The notes beneath the pieces were generated by a model. It made no database searches. It was not told the DNA's origin and worked only from the letters and a program-made list of their open reading frames with translations. Position numbers and translations under genes: made by a program. A stretch of 64,000 bases of DNA from Eremophila alpestris peregrina (Eukaryota > Chordata > Aves > Passeriformes > Alaudidae): contig WMCF01000089.1 of the NCBI GenBank assembly GCA_009792885.1, forward strand, positions 10,239-74,238, given 5' to 3'. How positions within the stretch are numbered: position 1 is the stretch's first letter; each line of letters starts with the position of its first letter. Shown one piece after another: positions 1-12,200 of the stretch.

Positions 1-345
1 GTAGCTGAGTGTTCCTGATCACCCAGAGTTGTTCTTCCTTTGTACTGCCATGCAACAATGAAATACTCTCCAGCAGAGCCTCCAAACCTGCCTGCCAGCT
101 ACTGAGAGCATTGTCCAAATGCTTCTTGAGCTCAGACAGGCTTGGTGCTTTAACCACTTCCCTGGGAACCTATTCTGCTCCCCAACCACCCTCTGGGTGT
201 AGAAACTTCTCCTGAAATCCAACATAAACTTCCCCTGATAAAACTTCATGCCATTTCCTTTGGTCTGATCACCGGTCACCAGAAAGAAGAGATCAGTGCC
301 TATCCTTTCATTTCCCCTCATGAGCAAGCTGTAGACTGCTAAGCT
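1..345 (-). mobile_element. CR1 LINE fragment, 3' part
   Basis: Read on the minus strand this is the 3' part of a CR1 non-LTR retrotransposon. The stretch around 245-325 matches the familiar CR1 segment that reads, in this orientation, as 'cttcatgccatttcctttggtctgatcaccggtcaccag' broken by a few substitutions. The window starts inside the element, so its full extent is unknown. It is diverged and has no long open frame. Family identification is from memory of the consensus; no alignment was run. Confidence 0.8.
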
Positions 346-1035
346 TTCCAGTGTTTCTCCTTTTGATTTTTGTTATTAGGAGGCCTCATTGTGTCTATCA
401 CTCTTCCTTCACAGATTGTGTCCACACTTGGACTTCTCATCCTTTTTTCTTTTTGTCACACTTTGTCACACTGCGTGCTAGATACCCTGAAAGGCTGCAC
501 TGATCAGTGTAGCAGTCACTGAATTATAATAGTTTTGATGAGGTCATTTGCTCTCACTAGACTTGCGAGCTCCTCAACTGTGCTCTCCCTAGCAAGTTTT
601 GTATTTCCTTTATCCAGCAGATTTTTCACTTTTCATCCTGCTCTTTTCTCCAGAAGTGGCCCAGTGATCTGTTACTTTATCAGTTTCTTAATCTGCTTCT
701 TTTGTCAGAGCAGTAGTATCTGATGTGGTGTCCCCTCTGGCTCTACAGACCTCTCCATTCTGTAAAGGATTTTATTCTGTTCAATAGGTTGCCATAAACT
801 GTGAACAGTAGCCTGAGCCCTCCTCTGCAAAAGGACTAACAATCATTTTCAACAATCTTACGAAAAGCAGAGCCTCTCCAATGTTTACTGTGCTTACTGT
901 CTCTTCTGTAATATTGATTGCTGTCCCTGCTTCTGTATCTCCATTTGCCTTTTTCTTTACTCCACAATCCTGATATGGTTACTTCTCTGAATGTAGTGCT
1001 CTTACGACTCAAAGAGCCAGAACCTCTCTTTGTAG
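346..1035. other. intergenic, SR-rich fossil ORF in part
   Basis: No gene with intact structure is visible. On the minus strand, 836-1042 is an open stretch of about 68 codons rich in Arg, Ser and Lys, with SR/RS dipeptides (for example RYRSRDSNQYYRRDSKHSKH). Further along the same strand (lower coordinates) come in-frame stops mixed with more basic, Ser-rich words. This looks like a decayed processed copy of an SR-type protein gene. I could not name the parent with confidence. Confidence 0.3.
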
Positions 1036-1300
1036 AGAGCACAGAATCACAGCATAGTTGGGTTTAGAAGGGACTTGGCATTGGTGCAAGAGGATTAGGT
1101 CAGGGAATACTGCAGCAAACTGGAAATAATTAAGTCCATGGGCCCTGATGGGATCTACCCTTCAAATGCTGGGTGTTGAGGGAGTTGGCAGCTGTAACTG
1201 TGAGACCCCTCTCAGCAGCCTTTGACCAACTGCAGCAACTGTGGGCACTGCCCAAAAACTGGAGAAAGCAAATGTCACTCCTATCTTCAAGAAGGGTAAG
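1036..1300. mobile_element. two CR1 scraps in opposite orientation
   Basis: At 1036-1080 the sequence matches the minus-strand CR1 3' tip (agaatcacag...ttgggtt.agaagggac). From about 1085 to 1300 it matches CR1 ORF2 in plus orientation: translated words include KSMGPDGIYP and EKANVTPIFKKGK, which are characteristic of the CR1 reverse transcriptase N-terminal region. An in-frame stop lies between them. Two truncated pieces in opposite orientation suggest two insertions or one rearranged one. Confidence 0.7.
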
Positions 1301-4300
1301 AGCCCTCTCCTACCTTTTCTTGTTACTTTGGATGTTGTAAACTTTCCGTGCAGAATAAAGAAGTTATTCTTTAGAGAAGTTATTCTTCAGAGTTATGTTC
1401 ACGCAAGAAGCTCTCTGAATGTGATTTGCGAGGTTTCTCAGGTAATGCAATAAACAATTTCCCATTTTCTTCAATGACTGATAAAGGCATATGATTCTGG
1501 TGAAAGCTAAATGACATTTTGACTAGTTCTGCTATAAAAGTATTGTGTTCCCTGTTGAAACTCAGTAAAGAGAGCTGTGCAAAATATTTTTTGTGCATTG
1601 GTCTGGAGCACAAATAATATTTTTTGATAATTAACATGTAGAAGGGTCATGCCTGTAGTGCAAAACCTCAGAATTAGTTAGCCCAAATCCAATATTAGAT
1701 ATCTGTTATGTAAATATTGATGTAATTTGATGCAATGCCCTGTATTCTTGATGGGTTTTTTTATCACTATGACTTTACAGACCAAAGCTATTATGATGTA
1801 ACTTTTACTTAGGGGAGATATTTTCACTGTTATGTTCTATGTACTTATGTAGGTTGTTACCTCCACACTTGCAGCATTTATGAAATAGCCCATTGACTTT
1901 GTGTATGGCACTTCTGAAATTATTTATTTTGCTTTGAAGTGGCCACAGCTACCAGCATATTGAAGAGATGGGATTGTACTTGGGATATATTAGATATATG
2001 TCAAAGGGGAGAGAGTCGTGTTTCTAGGTTTAACTTGTAATCAGGAAAATAAATTTATTTTCGTGATAACATCCTAAGTTTGTATTGTTTTGTGTGCATT
2101 AGTAAAAGATGACAAATAATTCTCATTAAAAACATTTTGGCATTTTGGAGTTCATGCCATTACATGGGTAAATGGATGGGCATATCCAAGAGAAGTTCAC
2201 TGTAGCTTACTTAAAGAGCTTATATATACTGTAGAAAAACCAAATACTCCACAAATAACCTTAAATTTTAAATAAACTATCTTGAACTATAAAAACCAGA
2301 GTCACAAAAAGAACTTCAGAAAAACAAAGGTAACAGTTTCACAGAATTAGTTACTCAAATGATATTGCACTGAACACTGTTGTCTGGGGTTTTATTTAAT
2401 GGACACTAATGAGAAGGGATGATTGTGTCAAACAAAAACTGCTCAGTGGTTCAGGTGTTTCACTTAAGTAACAATTTGTACTCAGCAATATTTTGTAAAT
2501 TTTGAGGAGACCTCACCTTGATGCTGATCTCCTGAGCACTATCAGAATATAGTATTACTTTTTACTCAGGTAATTTTTGTTCTGCATCTCTGTATGTGTA
2601 GCACAAGCAATACATTCACTTTGGCAGTATTAATGGATAAAATGGATGCATGTTAATCACAGGAAAAGAGGCAGATAAATATGTAAAGGTTAAGTTCCCT
2701 TAGTTCAATAAAGAGTTTTCACCTGCCACTAAATCCAATTGTGGGCTTAAAATTTGAGTATTTATTCAGTTAAAGAAGGGGTTTATTCCTTGTAGTTCCT
2801 ACCATTGTAAGAAGGGTTCTTAGAAAAATGACCTAAATGAAAGGTTTTCTTTGCCTTCTTATATTTCAGTGAGAACATTATATAGGTCATACAAATAGAT
2901 GAGGAATTAATTTAAGAGAATGTAGTTGAAAGATGATTTAGGTGTGTTTGCATTTCTGCTTTATTTATAAATAAGAAAGTTAAAAGAAAGGCAAGATGTA
3001 CACTCATCAGAGCTAGAATGAATAACCAAGAATGCCAAGTTGTCTTTTAGATCAGTTATTCATTATTCAAAAAATACTCCACACCCTGTATTTGGCTTAA
3101 GGCACAAAAGTGGAATGGAGCTTCCTAGGTTAGATGACTGGGTTGCCTTCCTAAAAAATATTTTAAAATTTTCTTTTAGTGTTTCTATTTATAAAACCTT
3201 TTCTGTTAATTATATTTTTTTCAATGTAGAACATTATCAGTAGCAATGTAATAAGTAGAGAGCTTAAAAAAATTGAATCACGCTCTTTATCCCAATTAAA
3301 TCATTGCTTTGCTTTCTCATTGGTAAATCACTTCTGGTCAAAGAGGAAAGGGACCTCACCTCTCAAACATGAAGTGACAGCAGTATCTGGAACAAGGAAA
3401 GCACACTTGATGTTTCAGAAGAGAAGGAGATACAAGGTGGCAAAGGTGCTTTCTTCTGTATTTTCCACGTTCAGGGGGAAATAATTCAAAAGTTAGAAGG
3501 TTTTGCTTCATTCTTCACTCTCAATGAGAAAAAAAATGTCAGCTTCTAGTAGCTAGGGTTGCTAAAGTGAGGTTTAGGTTCACCTCTATTTCATGCTTGG
3601 ACACAATAACAGTATGAAAACAGTAATAAAAGTTTGTGGTAACTTGGATTGCAGCTGTCTGCATCTATCAGCTAAATAGAACACGCTTCAATAAAAATCT
3701 GCTACAGGTATGTAATAAAACTGGGTAACTCTAACTGCAGTGGGTTCATGCTCACACACAGCAGGCCAGGTAAATAGCCACCAGATTTGTTGCCTTGTGT
3801 AAAAGCAAAATTTCCTTCTTGTACAGAATTTATACAGTGGTGTGGTTATATTTTATATTTCTCAAAAATTACAAAACAGTCCTGCAGTCCCTAAGCTACT
3901 ACTTCAATTATTTGTGTGTATGGGTGTGATTCCTATATATTTGTGTATATGTGAGATAGAAATATGTGTCAACTCCTTTCTGACCTGGAAGGTCATTGCA
4001 CCCTTCTGCCCTGTCTCCCTTTCCACCTCTATATAATGCTTTCCACCTTCCTACTATGAAAATTCAACATTTTATACACTCAGGTTCTGTAAATTTACTT
4101 CCTGTCTGTTCCCTGTTTGGGGCCACAGTGTGTGTTTTTAACATTTAAAAACTGTGGTTCATAAGAATTTTATACTTATTATACTGCAATACTATCTGCA
4201 CTCAGCTAAATTGGGATCCATTATGCCATTGGCTGTCCACGTTTAGGTAACAATGCATAATTCCAAAACCATTTGAGGACAAATAGGGAGATGAGGGGAT

Positions 4301-6970
4301 ATGAAAATAATTTAATAAAGCATACTGTAACTAATTAGATGCTGACTATGTAACGCTGACTATGCAATTAAGTACTTATGCCTTCATCAAAACTGTCCTG
4401 GGAACTGAAAACAATGTGTTATAACTGTCTCTTATACACATCCTGAAAACAATGTAATGTATTGGTCGATGGAGTCAGCATTTGCTAAAAGTCTTGTTCA
4501 AAATACGTTGTTATTTGTGCAGTTACACATCTCTGTTCTTGCTCCTTCTCATCTGTATTCTAATTTTTAGACATTGCCTCTCTTTCTCTCTGACCAGCTC
4601 ACGATAAGGGGTGGAGCTTCCTTTGTTGCAGCCTTCCACAGCTGCCTTTTATCCTTCTGCTCCAGAGTCAGGAGGAATCTGAACTCACCTTCCTCTAATC
4701 ATCAGAGCTCAGGCAGCAAAGTCTTCTGTCCCGGCACCTCACCATTAGCTTTTGCTGTGAAGAAAACAGCTTTCCTCCTGCATATGAGCATCACTTCGCA
4801 GATCATTAATGCCAGCTACCTAATCATCTAAATGTATCCTAGATTTTATAGGATGTTTTTCCTTTTACAATGCATAAAACCTGAACTAATTTTTTCTAAT
4901 TTGTTTATTTCTGTTTTGTTTGTTTATATTATTTTTAGCAAGATACTGTAAAAAAAAACACATATGTCTGCAAAAATGTTCAACCTATACCTTCACTACA
5001 GCTATGCAGACTTTTTTTCTGACATAGATGACATCAGAGAGACAATGAATACTTGAGTACTGCTGTTGTCCTTTGTAGGAATAATACATAGAAATGAGAA
5101 TGTAATTTTTTTTTCATATATGCATTTTTTTTAATACCCTGAAATTGAACTGCTAGATTCTTCTCTAACTGTTCATGAAGGGTAGAAGACAAATATTTTC
5201 TTACAAGCTATATTGCTTCATATGTCTAGTTTGGTGTAGGCAACAGAGAATTCTTAATGACTATTAAACTACATCAAAAGTAGGGGGTTCTGGACTATCT
5301 CTGAGCCACAGAGGTTCCTTATTAATAAAAAGGTAAGTGCTGGTTGCTATGAGGGAGATATTACACATAAATGTGTTAGGTAAGTAAGTAGTGCAGATAA
5401 AATTTCCATTCAATGTTAAACTTGTCACATATTTTACTAAAAGCTACTTTTAATAAAATACTTGCTTGAAGAGGTACATTTGTATTTTTCCTTAAATGGA
5501 AAAATAAATTGGGGGTCTTTGACAATTCTTTTCTCTGTGTCCAACTTAGTCTCTCTCTATATTTCTGAGAGAGTAATTCCTTGCTCATGGAGACAAAAGT
5601 ATTTTGTGGAGAAATACCACAAAATATTCCTAACATTAGGTTTAAGCTTGTGCAGTTCCAACCACATTAAACTATCATGTAAATGTGACAGTTTTTAAGT
5701 GCTTATCAAAAATAGCTTGTTCATGAGATACCAAAGCACTTGTCAATTTTTTTACATTTGAATCAATACTTTTGTAGAGTGTAGCAAAAAAAAAAAAAAG
5801 TATGTTTGTCTGCACTGAAGGATAAAACTGTAATTTTAATGTCCAGCGAAGGCAGAAATTGGGGGATTCACCATATTTGTGATCTGTATATAATTAACTC
5901 CAACTGCATGTATATTTTCTAGATTCATTCTTCAGCAGCTTATGTGTACTTATCATTAAAGCCATCTTGCTGTTTTTCCTCACACAGAGTATATAGATTA
6001 TCTGTGGCCTAGCAGGTGTTTCAGTCCTGTTTTGGTATTGTGTCCCTCCCTTACAGTGTCAAGAGAACTGACTTGCTCCAAAATCTCTTTTAAAGCTGCT
6101 CTTTACAACCAAAGCATATTTAGATGGAGCTACTGCCTTAAAACGCTATGTCAGCAAACCCACTGAGTGTAACTCTTGCACTTAGTAGTGACGTAGTTGT
6201 CTGTTGATTTCTGGTTTTATTTTATCAGTAGGCATACTGATACATTCTTTGTAACCCAAAACGTCAATACTACCTCTCCTTTTGCCTAACTAAAACGCCA
6301 CATACGGTGTATAGATACAGTAAATAAATACACTTCTAGTCACACAGCCACATAGCCAAGATTGAAGCTATCCTGTTAGGTTTGTGTTGGGAGGAATGGG
6401 TTAAAGCTTGGAAGACTGTTGGGAAGGATTGTGAATCACTCAAGTGACCTTGCAGTAGGAAGCTTGTAAAGCCTCTGAGAACCACAGTCCAGTGATCCTC
6501 TAGCACGAACCATCTCTGCTTGTGTGCCTCTGCCTGGTGTTGCTTTGGAGAGCCCCTCTTTAGCAAGGTAAATGGAAATAAATTTATTGGTTTTGTTCTA
6601 ACTGCAAGTTTGCACCTATTCTGGCATCCTGCCTGTGTCAACTCACAGTTTGAAACAAGACCAATAACATCTTTAAAACTTACGTAACTTTATAGAATTA
6701 AATAAGTATCTATCCCATCAGTGAGGCATATGTCCTGCTTTATAAATACATGAGTCAGGGTCCTCATGTTGCAGTATTTTAAATCCTTCTTCTCTTTTTT
6801 TACTGCGTGGATTTCAGGTGTTTGTGCATGTTGAATTTGTGATGGTATTTGCCTTCAGTCTCAAAAAGTCATGGCACTACTCTTCTGGCAGACCACATCC
6901 TTACTGGCCTGTCTAACTAACCATCAGCAGCAAAGTTGCTCATCTCAGTCTTCACAGGGTTCTTTTTTTT
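1301..6970. other. AT-rich intergenic DNA
   Basis: No exon with supported splice sites, no recognisable protein and no RNA gene was seen on either strand. The open frames here are short and AT-rich and look like chance. There are scattered poly-A/T tracts (for example near 5790) and AATAAA words. A 3' end of an upstream gene could hide here, because human RAD17 precedes MARVELD2, but I saw no RAD17 coding sequence. Confidence 0.6.
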
Positions 6971-6974
6971 TTTT

Positions 6975-7260
6975 TTTTCCCACAAGGTTACATTTAGGAA
7001 TGTATTGAATAGCCCAGGTCCCAGCACTGATCTCTGCAGAACTGTAGTGGCAAGTTCCCTCCATTCCGGGAGTTAACCATTAACTCATACTCCCTTTTTC
7101 CATTTCCTTCCCATCTGTTAATTATTTATCAAACCTAAGAGCAAATTCTTATTTTATGCTTAAGGTTTCTTTCAAAATAAGTCCACTTTAGGAGACTTTG
7201 TGAGAAGCCTTTTGAAAATCCCATAGACTCCATTAACTAGATCCTCATTGCTTAAGTGAT
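6975..7260. repeat. possible ancient LINE (CR1/L3-type) remnant
   Basis: Words such as 'aatagcccaggtcccagcac', 'tgatctctgcagaact' and, at 7203-7230, 'agaagccttttgaaaatccc' resemble an old amniote interspersed repeat of the CR1/L3 type that I know from reptile genomes. It is strongly diverged. Orientation and family are uncertain. Confidence 0.4.
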
Positions 7261-8284
7261 CCTTTTAAAGGCTTTAAAAGCTTTTCCCTGTGATAATAAA
7301 CAAAGCCAAAATCTGCAGTACATTTTAAAAATGGGTAAAATGAAGCAAGTATCAGGTGATTACTGTGTACGGTATGTAATCCAAAAAACAGTGTTTAGAC
7401 ATCTCGGTCACTAAGCTATGTTAATTACTCCTAATAAAAGGCTTTATGTCTTAACTAAGGCTTTACCATCTGAATTAATTAATTTTTCAAGGTATGTAAT
7501 TATAACTGTGTAATAATATAGCTTATGGACTGTAGGGGTTTATTATTATTTGGAGGCAATCCGTAAATATGTTATGAAAATGTGAGAAACATTTCAAATA
7601 TATATAAACTTTGGTATCCAAAATAATGCAAACATAAACAGGACCACTTAACTAAACATATGAATTAATTATTTTCCAGTGTCTTTAATTCTAAGTGCAC
7701 TTTGATCTACCCAATATGGTACTGGTGATTTTTCTTAGGTCAGAATTCTTTTATGCAAGATATTAGGAAGACACTACTGTAAAGGTATTTTGGGGGGTAA
7801 GCTTAGAACTTCTTTTTTCAGAACACCTTATTTTTTATTAAATTAAGGAATGACTCTTTATTTTTAACATATTTTTATTTACTTTGCATTTGTACAGTTT
7901 GTTTCCAGAGTCTGTGAAGGAAAGTTGTGAGCATTTGAAGGTTTTATTAAAATTTGTACCTTAAAAACAATCACTGTTTGGAATTTTAAACCTTGTAAAA
8001 GAAGAGACCGAAGCATATTGTAAACAAGTTGATACTTGTTTACAATATAAATGACAATGTAAATACTGCTACTGCACGACTGTTTTGTACCGCAAATTTT
8101 GTGGTTAATGTAGAAAGCCCTTTGCAGGAAACAATGGTGCGTCACACCAGATTTCTGCTTCAGCTCCTGAACTTGATAAATGGTGGGAGAAGTGTTGGTT
8201 TGTCCAAACAGGCTGCTCAGTGCCTTGGGTTTCCCCATCACTGGGCTGGCTCCGTGCCAGGCACTGCCCAAGCATCAGCACAGG
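7261..8284. other. intergenic DNA with a perfect 15-bp hairpin
   Basis: No supported gene. The notable feature is a perfect inverted repeat at 8015-8029 / 8034-8048 with a 4-nt loop, listed separately. The stretch 8100-8284 has higher GC and open frames on both strands but no recognisable protein; it may be an old repeat. Confidence 0.5.
8015..8048. repeat. perfect 15-bp inverted repeat, 4-nt loop
   Basis: The left arm atattgtaaacaagt (8015-8029) and right arm acttgtttacaatat (8034-8048) are exact reverse complements around TGAT. The flanks do not pair further, so the stem is short for a microRNA precursor. It could be the core of a palindromic DNA-transposon relic or a chance structure. Confidence 0.9.
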
Positions 8285-8984
8285 CTGGGACTGAAGTGCA
8301 GCTCTGTGGAGAAGGACCCGCGGTCCTGGTGGACAAGAAACTGTCCATGAGCCAGCAGTGCCCCTGTGGCCAAGAATGTGTACGGAATTCTGCAGTGCAT
8401 TAGTAAGAGCGCTCACTGCCAGCCGGTTGAGGGAGGTGATCCTGCCCCTCTACTTAGCCCTGGTAGAGTCACACCTGCAGTGCTGTGTCCAGTTCTGGGG
8501 TTCTCAGCACAAGCTAGGCATGGAGCTCCTGAAGAGAGTGCACTGGAGGGCAACAAGGATGATTAGGGGACTGAAGCCTCTTTCTTACCAGGAATGGCTG
8601 AGGAAGCTGCACCTGTTCAGCCTCGAGAAGAGATGGCCGAGAGGGGACCTTATCAATATCTGTAATTACCTAGGGGGAAGGTGTCAAGAGGATGGAGCCA
8701 GGCTCTCTTCAGTGGTGCCAAGCAATAGGACAAGAGGCAATGGGCAGAAACTGATGCAAACTAAGTTCCACCTGAATATGAAGAATACCTTTCTTTCTGT
8801 GCGAGTGACCACGCATTGGAACAGATTGTGGAGTCTCCCTCACCGGAGATATTAAAGAACTGTCTGGATGCAATCCTGTGCGACGTGCTCTAGAATGACC
8901 GTCCCTGAGTACCTGAGCAGGGAGGTTGGAATATATGAGTCTGCGGTCCCTTCCAACCTGGCCCGTTCCGTCATGCCGTGAGTC
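8285..8984 (+). mobile_element. CR1 LINE, ORF2 C-terminus and 3'UTR
   Basis: This plus-strand CR1 copy is 5' truncated. It starts within the ORF2 C-terminal region: translated words include SREVILPLYLALVESHLQCC-like and YQEWLRKLHLFSLEKRW, corresponding to the CR1 motifs 'REVIVPLYSALVRPHLEYC' and 'YEERLRELGLFSLEKRRLRGD'. It then runs through the usual 3' segment ('caataggacaagaggcaatgg', 'cattggaacagattgtgg'). The terminal ATTCTGTGATTC repeats appear degraded around 8970-8984. It ends about 305 bp before the MARVELD2 start codon. The 165-codon open frame inside (8358-8855) is CR1, not a host gene. Confidence 0.9.
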
Positions 8985-9288
8985 ACGGTGGCCGGCCGGC
9001 ACCGCACAGCAGTTTCGGGAAAGCTCCCGCCGCTCCTGGCCGGGGCGGTCCCGCCACTCCCGGCCGGCCGGAAGCTCCCGCCTCCCCGGGCGAAGGCCGT
9101 GGGGCCGCCGCAGGTGAGGCCGCCGGGACGCCGCAGGTGTTGGGCGGCTGCTCCCGGGAGAGCGGGCGCTCTCCGTCCGGCTCGTCCTTCTCCGGCGCCG
9201 GCTGCCCTTGGGACCCCGCGGCAGTTCCCGCCCGTCGGGTGAGCCCAGGGGAGCCGGGAAGCGCCCGGGGCCGGGCTGAGCGCCGGCC
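8985..9288 (+). promoter_or_regulatory. MARVELD2 CpG-rich promoter / 5'UTR
   Basis: GC- and CpG-dense DNA between the CR1 3' end and the MARVELD2 ATG. The CpG island continues through exon 1. No TATA box is evident. The transcription start cannot be placed from sequence. Either the whole core promoter lies in these 300 bp or it reaches into the CR1 copy. Confidence 0.6.
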
Positions 9289-12200
9289 ATGTCGCGGAGC
9301 TCGCAGGGCGGGCGGCCCGGCAGGTCCCCGCTGCCCCGCGGGGCCAGCCCCGGCTCCGCCGCCGCCCCGCTGCCGCCGCCCCCGCTGCCCCTGCAGCCCC
9401 CCTTCGGCCCCGGCGGGGCCAGCCCGGGCCCCAGCGGGCCGGCAGAGCTCAAGCCGGTTCGGCGGTTCATTCCGGACTCGTGGAAGAACTTCTTCAAAGG
9501 GAGACGCCGCCTCGGCTCCAGCTGGGATAGCACGGCCTCCGACATCAGGTACATCTCGGACGGGGTCGAGTGCTCGCCGCCTGCCTCTCCCGCCCCGCTG
9601 CCGCCGGGGACCAAGGCGGTGCCTGGCTCCTACACGGACCCATTCGGGGGGTCGGGCGGGAGCTACAACTCTCGGAAGGAGGCCGAGGCCATGCTGCCCT
9701 CCGGAGACGCCTTGGGCTCGCTGGAGCGCCGCGCCGGCACCGGGCAGACGTACAGCGAGCGGGTGGAGGAGTACCACCAGCGGTACGCCTACATGAAGTC
9801 CTGGGCAGGGCTCCTCAGGATCCTCGGCGTGGCCGAGCTGCTGCTGGGCGCCGCCGTCTTCGCCTGTGTCACCGCCTACGTGCACAAGGACAACGAGTGG
9901 TACAACATGTTCGGGTACTCGCAGCCCTACGGATACGGGGCGGGCAGCGCCTACGGGGGATACTCCTACAGCGGGCCCAAAACGCCTTTCATCCTGGTGG
10001 TGGCGGGGATGGCGTGGATCGTCACCATAGTGCTGCTCGTGCTGGGCATGTCCATGTACTACCGAACTATCCTCCTCGATTCCAACTGGTGGCCTTTGAC
10101 CGAGTTTGGGATCAATGTGGCCTTGTTCTTCCTGTACATGTCGGCTGCCATAGTGTACGTAAACGATACCAACCGAGGTGGGCTCTGCTATTACCAATTG
10201 TTTAAGACGCCGATAAATGCGGCTTTTTGCCGTGTGGAGGGCGGTCAGACTGCAGCTATCATCTTCTTGTTTGTCACGGTGATCATGTATCTAATTAGTG
10301 CAGTGGTTTCCCTAAAGATGTGGAGGCACGAAGGGGCCAGGAGGCACAGGGAATTAATGGAACAGGAGGTAAGTCATTAGTTATCGTTTTCTGTCTACTG
10401 GGTACCACACGATGGGGGAGCACCTGTAAGATCTTACCGTGGCGTAGACAGAGTTGGATCAAGTGTCTTAACCAGTCCTACAGTATTAGAAACTGACAAA
10501 TGAAAAGGTTTTTAAGGTGTCAGATCCAAAGTCTTGGACGCCTTTTTTTTTTTTTTTAATGTTTATAATTCACCTTGAGTAAGGACCTGGCTCTGTTCCC
10601 TTCGTAATACTGGGCTCTCTTTTTGAGTCAGCTGATAAACTACTTCCTAGTGTGTATTTTCCAAACAAAGGAAGAAACGAACAATGTTCATCTGTTCAGC
10701 AGGGTTAGGTGGCTTAAAGCCACCTAGCATTTATGTGAAAACTATGTGTTCAGCACATCAAGTGCTAGTGTGAATAAACCGAAGAATTTGAAACTCTTTT
10801 TATTTTGCAAGCAAAACTCCAAGCAACTTCTTCAGGCTTTTTCAGCTTTCCTCACAATAGTTAACAGCAAATATTAGTAGTAACAGCCCTGGCTAGATCT
10901 CAATGTCTCTAATTTCAGTCAGTCACATCTTTTTTCATGTCACATATTTTGCCTGACTACTAGCCTTGCCCATACTAGAAGCAGTCAGTATTTGCCTGGT
11001 TAATGATAAACTATAACAGTAGAGAGATTTAACACTCTTACCTAAGGAGTTCAAAGTAATTTGTGTAATACTTCCTTCATTGAAAACATCACCAAAAAAC
11101 CCTTTAAAAATGAGTAAGACTTAATATGGCATGAAAATCAATGCATGTGAAATGTACATAAGCCTAACTTAAGGAGGAGTCAGCCTTTAAGTGATTTTAG
11201 AAGGAGAGAGTTTAAAGTTGCATTTCCTCTGCTCTGTGACTGCGGTCTGATTTGCAGCATTTTCATTTAACACTGGTTTCCAGTACACCATCTTGAATAA
11301 AATTGAGACTTTCCTTTTGAAAAGTAATTCTAATTCTTCAATGAAAGCTTTTTAACCAGCTGATAGTATATCCTGCAAGAATGAGGTGATTGCCAGAGTT
11401 GCACACAAGGTGTTCATTCTTTCTTCTTACTATCCAAGTTGTTTTAGTCCAGTTACTAAACAGTTCTAAAGGGAATATTTTAATGATAGAGGTTAGACTC
11501 TGGAGAGTGCTGTGCAAAACAGCTGCAGGTTGAGCTACCAGTCAGTGCACTGTTGTGTGTTCTAGGCAATGAATTAGGCTCAGAGTGTTAGTAGTTAATG
11601 TGGGCTGGAATGCGAAATAATAATAAAGGAGCTTGAGAAGTGGATGGAGTATTTCCTGCAAGCTGTTCCTTACAGCTGTGCTCTCGGAAATCCTGTTGTT
11701 CTGGGGTTTGGGTGGTGGTTTTCCTTAAACAACAAGTCTTTAAATTAGTGGATCTGAAAATATTCCTTATGCTGAATTTCATCATACCTACATAATAAAT
11801 GTAATTTTCTGTACAGTGTGATTTTGAAAATATTTAATTGTCTTTTGCATACTGTTTTTGCTGAAAGTGAAACTCAGTTCTTTCTTTTTTTTTTTTTTTT
11901 GATAGATGAAAACACAATCCTCTTTTCCAGAAAAGAAGGTAGGAAATAGGAATTTTTTTTTTTTGTTTACTGGTAATTCTAAATGGTTATTCTTTTCCTT
12001 GTGACTATTTTATTTATTTGTTTGTTTATTTGACCTCGAAGAGATTCAGTTTAGTTTTTTAAGTTAGTTCGGACAGCAGTCACCTGCCTAGAAGATTCAA
12101 AAAGAGCTTGTAAAGAACTTACTTCTAGTTAGGCTAGGTTATAAAATCTGTAAAACTGTAAAATACCAGATGTGATGGCTGCCTCTCCACGTGCTCTTAC

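Noticed and set aside
8358..8855. 165-codon plus-strand frame
   Set aside because: It is the CR1 ORF2 C-terminus and 3' region, not a host gene.
8978..10197. Long open frames on both strands (272, 404 and 301 codons) over the MARVELD2 first exon
   Set aside because: They are GC-rich shadow frames of exon 1. The MARVELD2 frame is supported by full-length homology.
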